Origin: Agapanthus africanus
Lineage: Eukaryota > Streptophyta > Magnoliopsida > Asparagales > Amaryllidaceae
DNA length: 64,000 bases
Reading direction: 5' to 3'
Assembly: GCA_030015575.1 (NCBI GenBank)
Contig: JASDDO010000014.1
Coordinates: forward strand, 166,627,911-166,691,910
The notes under the pieces were generated by a model. That model was given only the letters and a program-made list of their open reading frames with translations. It did not search any database and was not told where the DNA came from. Below, piece by piece: positions 52,453-63,042 of this stretch (positions within the stretch are counted from its first letter, which is position 1; every line of letters starts with the position of its first letter). The translations under genes were made by a program, and so were the position numbers.

Positions 52453-52835
52453 TGGCGAATGATGAGTCGCTCCTGGTACCATATTCCAGTGCAGCGATGC
52501 AGACGCCAATCAAATTCCAAATTCAAATTCCCAATGGCGAATGATGAGTCGCTCCTGGTACCATATTCCATTGTAGCGATGCAGACGCCAACCAAATTCC
52601 AAACGCAAATCCCAATGGCGAATGATGAGTCGCTCCTGGTACCATATTCCAGTGCATCGATGCAGACGCCAACCAAATTCCAAATCGCATACCCCAACGG
52701 CGAATGATGAGTCGCTCCTGGTACCATATTCCAGTGCATCGATGCAGACGCCAACCAAATTCCAAATCGCATACCCCAACGGCGAATGATGAGTCGCTCC
52801 TGGTACCATATTCCAGTGCAGCGATGCAGACGCCG
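52453..52835 (+). repeat. Array of ~82-bp units, element B
   Basis: Five units each contain GGCGAATGATGAGTCGCTCC, TGGTACCATATTCCAGTGCA and CGATGCAGACGCCAA. CTGG/CCAG flank TACCATATT and can pair. Diverged copies occur near 53370, 53452 and 53533. Confidence 0.9.
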
Positions 52836-52857
52836 AAAAAGTCCCGAAATTTTTTTG

Positions 52858-52908
52858 GCCCTACGGTCTGGATCATACATCCTGCAAAACCGTATACAAT
52901 CCACGGGC
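52858..52908 (+). other. GCCC...GGGC structured element, element B
   Basis: It begins GCCCTACGG and ends CCGTATACAATCCACGGGC, 51 nt, with a loop different from that at 44330-44376. Confidence 0.75.
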
Positions 52909-53124
52909 GTAAAACAACCTTAATCTCTCTCAAGTCCTACCGGTGAGACCACATTCAAAGTCCCACCAAAACAAAAAAAAATTAAATTTAAAAAAATGGT
53001 ATGTCCACAAGCAAAATGAGCACGGATGAAAACCCGAAAGGGCTCCGTGAGTAAAAACAGCAGGACTACCGGCGAGTTTGTGAAAACCCGAAAGGGCGCA
53101 AACTCGTAAAAAAGAGATGAAATG

Positions 53125-53570
53125 CACTCGCAAGGTCCTCTCGAGTTTGTGAGGAGAAAATTTCCGCATGAGATCTTTACGACTCACAAAGGAGCGACAC
53201 GCTTAGGAGTCCCCACGACTCTTAAGGAGAAAATACGCCTATGAGATCCTTTCGACTCGTAGGGAGAAAATGCTTTGTGAGACCCTTACGGCTCACAAAA
53301 TTGGAAACTCTTAGGTGATAGGGACCTAAAACCAGTCTCCTAAGCCATCGTTTCCTAATAAGCAAATGCAAATGATGATTCGCTCCTGGTACCATATTCC
53401 AGTGTAGCGATGCTGATGCCAAACAAAAACCAATTCCCAACTCCTCTCGGGGCAAATGATGAGTTGCTCCTGACATTATTCCAGTGCAGCAATGCAGATG
53501 CCAAACCAAAGCCAAATCCTCAAATCCACTCATGGCAAATGATGATTCGCTCCTGGTACCATATTCCAGT
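53125..53570 (+). repeat. Third hairpin array and diverged 82-bp units, element B
   Basis: Hairpin-type units continue (ATGAGATCTTTACGACTCAC, TTAGGAGTC..GACTCTTAA, ATGAGATC..GACTCGTA, TTGTGAG..CTCACAA). Diverged copies of the CTCCTGGTACCATATTCCAG unit follow. Confidence 0.75.
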
Positions 53571-54960
53571 GTAGCCTGATATCAACCCAAATCAAATCAA
53601 ACCAACCACCTCTACGGCGGAATCATGCTCCGTCCCAGAATTTACCCCGTGTCGAAATCATGCTTCGCCTCGGGATATCTACCTTCCCTGCCGGAATTAT
53701 GCTCCGCCTCGGAATCAAATCAACCAACCAGCTCTGCGCCGGAATAATGCTTCGTCTCAGAGTGTACCCCGCGTCGAAATCATGTTTCGCCTTAGTATAC
53801 CTGCCTTCCCTGTCGAAATTATGCTTCGTTTCGGAACCAAGTCAACCGGCGACACTCTGCATCGGGGGAAACGTCCGACAACGACACTCCGTAACGGGGA
53901 AACGTAAAGCAGACACTCCGTCTCGGGGACACGTCAACCAGCGATACTCCGTGCCGGGGAAACGTCAAGAAGACACTCCGTGTTGGGGACATGTCAACAA
54001 GCGACACTCTGCATCGGGGAAACGTCCAACACAGACACTCCGAATCAGGGAAATGTCCAACAGCGACACTCCATGCCGGGGAAAAGTCAAGAAGACACTC
54101 CGTGCCGGGGACACGTCAACAAGCGACAACACAGACACTCCGCATCGGGGAAACGTCCAACACAGACACTCCGCATCAGGGAAACGTCCAACAGCAACAC
54201 TCCGTAACGGGGAAACGTCAAGCAGACACTCTGTGCCGGGGAAACGTCAAGCAGACACTCCGTGCCGGGGATACGTCAACAAGCGACACTCCGTAACGGG
54301 GAAACGTCAAGCAGACACTCCGTCTCGGGGACACGTCAACCAGCGACACTCCGTGCCGGGGAAACGTCAAGCAGACACTCCGTGCCAGGCAAACGTCTAC
54401 CACGGACACTCCGTCTCGGAGACGCGTCAAGCGTCGACCGTCCATGTCATAAAAAGGGCAGCGCAGGCTCCCCACAAATCGGGAACCCAAATCGCTCCGG
54501 ATCAGAGCGTCGACCGTCCATGTCGCAAACGGGCAGTGCAGGCTTCCCACAAATCGGGAACCAAATCGCTCCGGGTCAGAGCGTCGACCGTCCATGTCGC
54601 AAAACGGGCAGTGCAGGCTTCCCACAAATCGGGAACCAAATCGCTCCGGGTCAGAGCGTCGACCGTCCAAGTCACAAAAAGGGCAGTGCAGGCTTCCTAC
54701 AAAGCGGGAACCAGATCACTCCGGGTCAGGGAAACGTCTACCACGAACACTCAGTCTCGGAGACGCGTCAAGCGTCGACCGTCCAAGTCGCAAAAAGGGC
54801 AGTGCAAGCTTCCTACAAAGCGGGAACAAGATCACTCCGGGTCAGGGAAACGTCTACCACGGACACTCTGTCTCGGAGACGCGTCAAGCGCCGACCGTCC
54901 AAGTCGCAAAAAGGGCAGAATCGACCGTCCATGTCGTAAAAAGGGCAGTACATCCCAAAA
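53571..54960 (+). repeat. Three successive tandem arrays, element B
   Basis: First, ~50-bp units with CGGAAT(C/T)ATGCTCCG-type phrases (53610-53830). Second, ~29-33 bp units around CGTCAAGCAGACACTCCGTG and CCGGGGAAA (53860-54420). Third, ~75-bp units around CGTCGACCGTCCATGTCGCA and GGGCAGTGCAGGCTTCC (54430-54960). Long frames (up to 462 codons) run through them in all three plus-strand frames because the units lack stop codons. Confidence 0.88.
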
Positions 54961-55046
54961 AGTGGGAACCAAAGCAAGTCGCCTCCACGCAAAAGAAGAT
55001 CCATCAATTTCATGCACACGACCCACATATGCTGTGTGCATTTATT

Positions 55047-55055
55047 GATGGGGGG
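55047..55055 (+). other. Polypurine tract of element B
   Basis: GATGGGGGG followed by CAATT and the LTR start TGTTGGGG at 55061. Confidence 0.75.
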
Positions 55056-55060
55056 CAATT

Positions 55061-56652
55061 TGTTGGGGTAAAAATTTACACCCCGGTTGACCGAGTCAAA
55101 GTCAAGGTCAACCCCCAAGCTAGGTGGGCCCATGCCCAAGTCGAGCCCGCGGCCTGCCTCCCCATGCCAACAACAAAATCATGTAATAAATAATTTTTAT
55201 GTAATTTTTTATACATGAATGTATGCAAAATGGGCATAAAGCCAATATTTTGTAATCCCATGGCTTATGTGCAAAAATGAAATGGCACATAAGCTATGAG
55301 ATAGGCAAAATATCATTTTGTGAAGCCCAAGGGGTTATATGTAAATATGTAAGCCTATAAAAGGCAACATGATGATAAATAAAAAAACACTTTTCATTCT
55401 CCCAAAAATTTAGGGTTTGTGCCTCTTTCCCCTTTCTGAAGGTTCCAAACCTTCTTCTTTCTTTTGGATTAAATCAAGAGTTTTACTCTTCTTTTTTCAA
55501 AACTAAATAGTTTTTCACCACAAAACCCATAAGGGGAACTCAGATCTTCCATGAGATCTCAAAAAGAAGAGATTTTTAAAATCTCATATCTCCTGATCTT
55601 CAAGATCCAGCAACCAGAGGAGAAAGTAGAAGAACCCCTTTCATCAACCCCAAAACATCTTAGGAGTTTAACTCCACTCTGATTTCTCTTTCGAGAATTT
55701 CTGGGGCTAAAAGTCTCTTTTTCTCGTCGGCGCCCAAGCGCCCACGTGCCGACGCGTGGCGCGCTAGCGCTCGAGCGCAAAGCGCCCACGTGCCGACACG
55801 TGGCGCGCTTGCGCTCCAGCGCCCTGTGCTCAAGCGCAAAGCGCCCACGTGCCGACACGTGGCGCGCTTGCGCTCAAGCGCCCAGCGCAAGCGCAAAGTG
55901 CCCACATACCGACACGTGGCACGCTTGCGCTCCAGCGCCCTGCGCTCAAGCGCAAAGCGTCCACATGCCAACACGTGGCGCGCTTGCGCTCAACCGCCCA
56001 GCACAAGCACAAAGCGTCCATATGCCGACACGTGGCGCGCTTGCGCTCAAGCGTCCTGCGCTCAAGCGCAAAGCGCCCACGTGCCAACACGTGGCGCGCT
56101 TGCGCTCCAGCGCCCTGCGCTCAAGCGTAAAGCGCCCACGTGCCGACACGTGGGGGCGCTAGCGCCTAAGCGCACAGCACCTAAGCGCACAGCGCTCAAG
56201 GCGCTGACCCCACGCGTCCTTTTTGCGCTTTTCCCCCCTTTATACACACACATACACACACATACTCCACGACACTGTCCCTATTAGAAAAAAATTTCTA
56301 ACGGGGCGCTATCCCGCACCCCGCAAGGGGGCTGCTAGCCCCCTTGACCCCCAGCCCGCTATCCGAGTAGCGGGACCCCCGTAAAAACTCTGCGGGGCCC
56401 CCGATATATCCAAAACCTCTTTAAAACACAACACTGCATATTGAGTTCGCATGACCAGTTTAACCCGTCAATCGGAGGTTCCCTCGCTCCAAAGGCGAGG
56501 GGTAATTAACGGCAGCTTAGTCCGCGGCTGCCGGAGCTTCGGATCCCCACAATCAATAAACCCCGGCCTACCCTAGGCAGGGGGAATCTGTAGTACGTCT
56601 GACAAGCGTGCGCGTATTCCTATCTCAATGGGGTGACGAAAAACACCCTACA
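55061..56652 (+). repeat. 3' LTR of element B
   Basis: 1592 bp, TGTTGGGG...CCCTACA, with the same palindromes and TATA box as the 5' LTR and a shorter CACGTG hairpin minisatellite (about 55730-56190). It is followed by the TSD GGCGG at 56653-56657. Confidence 0.93.
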
Positions 56653-56657
56653 GGCGG

Positions 56658-57144
56658 TGGCAGGAAAGTAGTGGTCCAAGAAGCACTCCTTGAATTTGAT
56701 CCATTCGATTGGCCCTTCTAGTCTGCTTTCTTCAACTAACCACCAAGTACGTGCTTCGTCCTCCAACTGGATTTTTATCACATTCACTTTCTCTTCATCA
56801 GGTACCGTTGCGGCCGTCAGTAAGTTCTCCATATTGACCAGCCATTGCTCGGCCTCGAGTGGTTCGGCTATTCCCGTAAATGCAGATGGATGTAACCTTC
56901 AAAAATCTGACACGGTGCCAGCCCTGGCAGAAAAAGCTGGTGGGGCAGTGCCCTCGGGGGCGGTAATGAGAGAGGAGGGTCCCCCTACTGCGGTAATTGC
57001 CCTGAGTTCCTCGGTGAGTAGGTCCGTCTTTCTCTCTTGAGCTTCTGCGAGGGTCGTCAGTGCACTCAAGATCCTCTTCGTGCGATTCTGAGAACTTGAG
57101 TCCGAGGAGTGGTCGTTCGGAGACGTCAAGTCGCTGGAAGACAT
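56658..57144 (-). pseudogene. gag: Gag of chromovirus D, N-terminal part
   Basis: The frame starts MSSSDLTSPNDHSSDSSSQN, has a charged helix (LTTLAEAQERKTDLLTEELR), then a TGA near 56896. It continues in the same frame as RLHPSAFTGIAEPLEAEQWL, IQLEDEARTWWLVEESRLEG and IKFKECFLDHYFPA up to the B insertion. These are the classic Ty3/gypsy gag blocks. The gene resumes at 39806. Confidence 0.88.
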
Positions 57145-57245
57145 TTAAACGGATATGATTAGATACAAGGATGAAAGTGAGGGATAGTGAAGCGAAGATA
57201 ATGTAATAAAGTATAGTTAATGTTATCCCTTACTACTCCGAGACT
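57145..57245 (-). other. Deletion junction between gag and the 5' LTR of D
   Basis: Only ~100 bp separate the gag ATG from LTR sequence. The LTR part equal to 32478-33532 (1055 bp) and the PBS are absent. Confidence 0.7.
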
Positions 57246-59129
57246 ATAAGTAAATTCAGTCAGAAGTTCAACAAAATTAATTTCAAGTCAATCGGGTTTC
57301 GGGTTCGTAAGTTACAGTCATTTCATTTTAAGTGTTTGCTGCTAGAATTTCAGTTTCTGAACTGAATGTCCATTTCGCAACACAGTTTTCACCCTGTTGG
57401 AATCAAAATTAGGTGACTCTATAGTTGGGAAAAATTGAGCCTTATCAGTTAGGTTTTCAACGCACCAGACGGATCGATAATATCCATGGTGTACTGGAAG
57501 TTATGCACTGTACAACAATGGGGTATACGTTCTGTCCCTGTTTGGGACTGCTATGTGTTCTGTTGATTTAAAATACAATTCAAATATTAAATGACAGTAG
57601 AAATGGATGGAATCACTTTCATTAGTTAGATAATTGTTTCATCTTCGCTATGGTATAAAGTTCCGCATTATAACATTTCCATACAGCAGAGTGAAAGCAT
57701 TACAAAACGAGAATCGACAACCCAAGCTGCTCTGGACGACAGTCCAGAGCCGCACTCCGAACCAATTTCCGTCATTTTTTTAGTATAGAAACAAATTAAA
57801 ACTCTTATGGGGTTCTAGGTCGTCGAGTCGGCTTCGATATGAGCCCTCGAACGCAACATTCCTATTTGTAATCAATTAACTGTGAATTTTACGAAATTCA
57901 GATATGGGAAAATTTCAGTTTTGCGGGTCTAAATGGGAAAGGCCTATCACGTCATTAAAGATCGTATTTTCCAGCCAAATCATGACATGACGTTCGTTAT
58001 TACTCGGGCCATCCTATGTGATTAGCTTCCGTCAATTTAATAGGGGTTTTAATTCGGGTTTTGTATCAAACACTTGCATCATATTAATTTGCACGAATTG
58101 TATATACGGAATTTGTTGGTATTTCGAATTGTAATAGATAAAATTAGCATGAAGCAAGTAGTATACTTGCCTGATGACGGTTATTCGAGGGCGTTGGCGG
58201 CGCGGTGGTCGACCAGGGCTAATGGTGGAGGCGTGCAATGGGGTTCGGGTGTGAGCTTGGATGAAGCTCGGTTGGGTTTGCTGGGAGCTGGGGCTCGTCG
58301 TGGTTGGTGGAGGCGACGATCTCAGTGCTGTGGGGTAGTAGCTCAGGGAGTTCGACGGCTACGGTGGTTTTGGTATGCCGGCTGAGGCGATGCGGTGGTG
58401 GCGGATGGTTGTTGGAAGTGGTCGATGCGAACGACAACGATGGCAGTGAGGAAGACCGGAGGTGATGGAAGTGATGACGACGGTGAGGTGAGAAGGTTGT
58501 AGGGGAGCTTGAAGTGGCTGTCGGCTGTTTGCGGTGATGGAGGTGGAGTCGGTCGGCGATGCTCGCGGTGGTGCAGGCGGGTAGTGGAATGTGACGAGGA
58601 GGTGGCGATGAGAGGAGGAGGAGGAGGAACTGTTGGGGAGAGTGGTCGGAGCTCGGTGGCTGGGGAAAGCTTTAGGCGAGGAGGCAGTGGCGTAGTGAAA
58701 AGAGAGGCAGTGGGGATGAGGGATCGGCTTTGTATGAGAAAGGGAAACGAGGTCGACGGAGTTCGTGAGCGCGTGTGCGTGGGATCGTGGGTAGAGGCGT
58801 GGGGTCGTGGTCGCGAACGGGAAGTGGGGGCGTAGGTCGAGCGACGACGTGGGGAAGGAAGAGGAAGAAGCGGGAAAAGAAATAGGAGTGGGGAAAAGAA
58901 CGGGTCGGGTATGGGCACGGGCCGGGTCGGGCATGGGGTAAGGGCATGGGCTTGGGGTTTGGGCCGGGGGTTTTTCCTTGGGCTTTTTATTTCTTTTGTT
59001 TAGAAAAGTTTTAATATTTGAAACCTAAGCATCTCAATTCATACAAAAAAATGCGAAGAAAAATAGAAAACATTCAAGGGGACTTGAAGAAATATGGGAA
59101 AATTTTATTTACGGAACTGGGAATTTACA
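57246..59129 (-). repeat. 5' LTR remnant of chromovirus D
   Basis: 1884 bp aligned with 33533-35424 of the 3' LTR, ending GGAATTTACA. The TSD GTTGT follows at 59130-59134. The inner end of the LTR is missing. Confidence 0.9.
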
Positions 59130-59134
59130 GTTGT

Positions 59135-59429
59135 GGGGCGCCCAGCAGGCTGCAGAGAGTACCGGTCCGGGAGACCTGTGGCCGCGGGAGGTTGCTTGCC
59201 GGTGGTCGGCCGTGCCAATACGGGCGGAGTCTTCTCGAGACGGAGGAGCGACGATTTGGGGTTCAGGCCTTGCCGTTTGGACGCGAACGAGCGCCTCCAC
59301 GATGGATGCTAGCCGGTTTATTCGGCCGACAAGGGCGTTGATGACAATCGCCGGGGGAGGTTCATCCGCGTCTCTATTGAGGGGAAGGCGGCGGCTGGTG
59401 CCTGGATCTTCAGGGTAATCGCTCGCCAT
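59135..59429 (-). pseudogene. gag: Gag N-terminus of element E
   Basis: The minus-strand frame starts MASDYPEDPGTSRRLPLNRD, continues AIVINALVGRINRLASIVEA (probable helix) and reaches SAACWAPHN at the D insertion. It continues at 32472 in the same frame. The ATG lies ~45 bp from the PBS. No zinc motif or gag core survives. Confidence 0.65.
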
Positions 59430-59474
59430 GTCGTTAGAGATCGGGAGACGAACTTTTGTTTTTGTAGAGTTAAG

Positions 59475-59493
59475 TTTCCCACAGAAGGCGCCG
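59475..59493 (-). other. Primer-binding site of element E
   Basis: On the minus strand GGCGCCTTCTGTGGGAAAC lies two to three bases after the LTR end CCATCA. It resembles the TGGCGCCGTCTGTGGGAA site of many Tat-branch elements. Confidence 0.65.
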
Positions 59494-59495
59494 GC

Positions 59496-60254
59496 TGATG
59501 GAGGGTGGAATCTCCTTCAGATGTTACTTCCCGTTGATCTGCTGATAGCGGCGATGAGTGGCTGAGATTTGATCTGGAGGTATACTCCTGAAGCGTGTGG
59601 ATCTCAATGGGTTTGGAGTTGCTGAGCCGGGTTACCTGCAAGGAAGTCCCGGGATGGTTGGATCACCGAGGACCCTCCGACGATCAAGTTAGTGGGGTAA
59701 TCCGAGCAGAGTAACCGCTTAGTAGATTAGAATTGGCTTACTTGATCCCTCTGGAAGAGGGGTTTATATAGCGGCGGCAGCATGCAGGGGCAGGCGTGAG
59801 AATCACGCCGGCTGTTACGCTCCCGACGTCATGCCCGCGTGATAAGCGGATTTTCCCATCAATGGCGAGACATGCTCGTTAATAGGGATCGTAATGGCGT
59901 GGAACATGGGATGTAGCCGGTGGAGATCTCGCGCATGGCGAGATTCGCGGACCGGCGGTTACGCCTGCGAGTGGTGCCGTTGGTCGGTCGATGAGACCAA
60001 GGAAGATGGCCTCGGCGGGAGAGCTCGGGGGCGAGAGGGAGAGACGAGGCATCTTGGTCCTGTGATGGCTCGGAGGCAAGCTGGGAGGCCGAGGATGCTA
60101 ATTTGTGCACGGGGGCTCTGAGGAGAGCCAGCTTGTGCTTGCGGATCGGGCACATGGACGGTCTGGTCGGCCCCTGCAGGTCCTTTCTTCTGAGCTCTGG
60201 GACACATCATCTGCCACGTGTCACGATCTGGGAGATTGCCGATATCGAGCATCA
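59496..60254 (-). repeat. 5' LTR of element E
   Basis: 759 bp, TGATGG...CATCA in plus reading, so TG...CA on both strands. TATATAAACC in sense lies at about 59761-59770. No second copy is in the window. The right neighbour begins TCCGCTTAAAAG. Confidence 0.65.
59761..59772 (-). promoter_or_regulatory. TATA box in the LTR of element E
   Basis: GCTATATAAACC on the minus strand, about 485 bp into the LTR, directed to gag. Confidence 0.6.
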
Positions 60255-60904
60255 TCCGCTTAAAAGTAATTTTTTAACAAGATTGAGATGTAGCTTTTAG
60301 CTGAAGCTGAAGCGGTGACCTAGATATATATATTTATTCTAAAAGAAATACTCTAAAATTAGTTCTTTTTTTGGGTGACGGCCGATAGTGCTGCTGCAAA
60401 ATAGGATTCTTCAACAAAAACTTTCAAATGTCGCCCCCTATATCATAAAATCCTAACAATATAAATAAAATATAAATTAAGAATTATGAAACTTAAGGGA
60501 AATAAGGGTTCCGGACATATGTGCTGGCTAGGCCCAGATCAATTTAAACAAAGTAAATGTAATAAGTTGTGGTTTATTGGTGCAGTGGGCTTTTGGTTTT
60601 TTAAAACCATATGTGGGATATAACCTAGCGACCTTCCTGTTCTTCCTTTTGGCATTACGGAGAACGCAACACCATAAATTTTTTTGACGGATCAGCGATC
60701 TTCATGATTACTACAGACCAACTGCAACATATCTTTAACATGTTGTTTTCTTATATCCGATTGTATCACCATGAGCAGGTAGCTCTCACATTTTTCTCCT
60801 GGTAAGGTCAAAATTTTCGACATTCTAATGTATTCTCATACACATCGCTTTTGCATTGCAATTGATTTATCCTGCATGATGGAGTCATCCTTTTTTATCA
60901 AACC
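60255..60904. other. Unassigned AT-rich sequence
   Basis: No coding region or clear repeat. A short TA repeat is at 60321-60334. It may be host intergenic DNA. Confidence 0.3.
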
Positions 60905-62480
60905 TTTTTTTTCCGGCTAAAGACGAGAGGAAAAGGTCTAAATTTTTATATATTAAAATAAAATATAGTTACAAGTACAAGAATCCAAGATCGAAGCTAT
61001 CACAAACCGATGGCTCAAGATTGAACTTTAAAAATGGAGCTAATGTATTCTAATTTCAAGCAATCACTTTGCTACCAAAATCCTTAGTGTAAAAAAACTT
61101 AGTTGTCCTGCTTGAAGCATCCGAGGTTACATCCCGAAAAACACCATCTTTGAACCTGCATTTTTGCCTAAAAGTTCTGTAGTTCCCTTCTTTCCAAACA
61201 TGCCAAATAACATTTGCAGCAATCATACGGAGGAGTTTTCGATTGGTTTTTTATCTGAGAACTTCAATTGGATGAAACCTATGATGTCATGAGAATTAGA
61301 AGGTATACTGCAAATGCCGTGCAAAAGATCCTTGTATCCCCCAACTAGAAAATTGACACTCAAAGAATAGATATTTCTGACCCTCGGATTGGACTTTGCA
61401 AAGAATATATTGTCTTGACCGATAACTCTTGCTTGAAGTATATCAAAGGTTTTAAATTTTTCAAGTGTTGCTTGCCATAACCAAAAAGAATTCATCGGAA
61501 TGGATTTATGGAACGAAACAAAATTAACTCAAGAATATATGAAGGAAGATTGTCTTAGGAGTGATAACTTCGCCGATTTATTTGTGAATTTCCTGCATGA
61601 GAAAGCTTCCAAAACAAAATATCGCCGGTGATAGATCTATCAATAATGTCTAATCAACTCCAAAGCCTCCATTGTAATAGGTGAAGTAAATTGAGGTAAT
61701 AACCATTCTCCATCATGAATAAAGACCGTAAGTTTTGCGTCAGGTGGGATATCGAAATCATATGCCGATTGCTCTGCAAAAACATTAAAAAGAGAATTTC
61801 TCTTAATCTAAGGATCAAGAAAAAGATAAGCTGAAGCTCCATTATGAATACAATATATTCGACTTTCTCTCTTTTTCTCTTTTCAATAGATCTCTTATAT
61901 GAAGAATATTTCTCATATTCGAAGATCTCCACGATAACGAAGTGGTTCAAAAAGCTTGAAAACTATTTTTTCTTGAAGGTGCAACAAACACCGAATGGGT
62001 CCATGAAGCCCAAAACCTCAGAAGTGATGTAAGATTGCAATCATATGAACTAAAAATATCCAAACCTCCTTGCTCTTTTGGTTTGCAAATATCACTCCAT
62101 TTAATTGCAGAAAGTTTCGAGTTACCCCACAAAACCCCCCGACAAATAGATTCCACTTTTTAAAACTCTTTTCGAAAGGTTGAAAGTTTCTGACTAGTAT
62201 ATTTGGTAAGCGAGGAGAGCCGTTTGGAGAAGCTAAAAAATGTCCGGCTATCGAGAGAAGCTTGAATTTCCATCCATTTAGTCGAGCCATCATCTTACCG
62301 GCATATGGCAGCATTAAGACTTTTGGGTGAAAGTGAAAGACAAGCTATGTAAAAGGAAGCGTTCCCAATACCAAGTGTTTAAAGAATCGGCAATTTGCAA
62401 CTCATCGCTTTAGAAGAAAAAACTCAACACCACCGAAGGAAAAAAGGCTTGAATTTCCATATGAATTTTTTTCCCTGATA
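60905..62480 (-). pseudogene. LINE (L1-type) 3' fragment: end of RT and C-terminal zinc region
   Basis: On the minus strand 62314-61947 contains AGKMMARLNGWKFKLLSIAG, the 'L..W....LS.AGR' block after the RT core, and ICRGVLWGNS followed by IKWSDICKPKEQGGLDIFS, another L1 landmark. Nearer to 61200 the sequence reads NVIWHVWKEGNYRTFRQK, the C-terminal zf-RVT-type end. Several frame changes and stops are present. The T-run at 60904-60915 may be the poly-A tail seen from the other strand. The endonuclease and RT active site are missing (5' truncation), usual for LINEs. Confidence 0.8.
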
Positions 62481-62533
62481 GTTTTCCTCCAAATAATACT
62501 AGGGATTGAATAAAATCGGTCTGGTTTCGATTC

Positions 62534-62760
62534 TTGAACCTAACCGGTTCTGTTTATCCGCAAAATCCGTATCGGGTCGGATCCGGATCGGGTTATCAAA
62601 TCGATATCGGATCCAAGAGAACGTCGTCAAGACCTAATCGTTTCTCCGTTCTCTCGAGTCTCCAGCGCTCAATTTCCTCTCTCGCCGCTTTCATCCCGCA
62701 CTTGCAGGAGGTATACTCTCCCCTTTTTTTTGAATTCAAATATGATGAAATTTAGGGATA
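62534..62760 (+). other. Possible first exon of a host gene
   Basis: A 73-codon frame contains RPNRFSVLSSLQRSISSLAA and passes a donor-like site, CAGGAG|GTATACTC at 62708-62711. CT-rich sequence (TTTCTCCGTTCTCTCGAGTC) is like plant 5' untranslated exons. There is no clear acceptor or downstream coding exon. It could also be a chance frame. Confidence 0.2.
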
Positions 62761-63042
62761 GGGTTCATGTGTTTGGATCTTTATTTGCAGCTAATCACGA
62801 ATTAGCGTTAAATTATAGTTAGGATTCAGGGTCGTTAAAATGTGAATTTTTATCTATCTGCTCGATGTCCTTACGAATGAATTAACCTTTTTGTTTTTGT
62901 TTTTGGGTTTTCTTAGATGCTTATATGTGATGCTAAATTATGCTAATGGGGGAGAGACATGATAACAAACATATCGAATATTTTGTTGGATAATAAAGAT
63001 GACTTCTTTGAGGGAGCCTTGCTCCTTACTAACAATACTTTA

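Larger units (their letters stand above)
39812..56652 (+). mobile_element. Element B: Tat-like gag-only retrotransposon
   Basis: The parts are 5' LTR (39812-41615), PBS (41621-41639), gag (about 41750-43959), a long non-coding region with hairpin and tandem arrays, PPT (55047-55055) and 3' LTR (55061-56652). The element is about 9.5 kb without element C. It has a perfect 5-bp TSD (GGCGG) and no protease, RT or integrase. The gag is of the same type as Tat-1, so a Tat-1-like partner could have supplied the enzymes. It is inserted in gag of chromovirus D. Confidence 0.93.
32478..59129 (-). mobile_element. Chromovirus D, Tekay/Del-like, decayed but with all domains traceable
   Basis: The minus-strand order is 5' LTR remnant (59129-57246), gag (57144-56658 and 39811-39225), protease, RT, RNase H, integrase, chromodomain, PPT and 3' LTR (35424-32478). 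Flanking GTTGT on both sides proves a single insertion. Element B (39812-56652) splits gag and a MITE (35956-36302) splits integrase. The chromodomain and the GAGGACGAAATT phrase before the PPT place it in the chromoviruses. All premature stops I could read can arise by C-to-T or G-to-A changes. Confidence 0.9.
30996..60254 (-). mobile_element. Element E: Tat-like element remnant hosting chromovirus D
   Basis: The 5' LTR (59496-60254), PBS (59475-59493) and gag start (59429-59135) are on the right of D. The gag frame continues at 32472-32341 on the left of D and runs into a tandem array down to 31000. Pol and the 3' LTR are not visible. The gag frame is continuous when D and one copy of GTTGT are removed, which supports one original element. 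Confidence 0.7.

Noticed and set aside
52413..52946. Frames with repeated WYQERLIIR and DALEYGTRSDSSFA
   Set aside because: They read through the 82-bp tandem units of B and occur in several frames.
53660..55048. 462-codon frame GKRQADTPCRGHVNQRHSV-type repeats
   Set aside because: It runs through ~30-bp and ~75-bp tandem repeats that have no stop codon in any plus frame; overlapping long frames exist in all three. It is not evidence of a protein.
55559..56287. Frames rich in ACAQAP/RALERKRAT repeats
   Set aside because: Same minisatellite in the 3' LTR of B.
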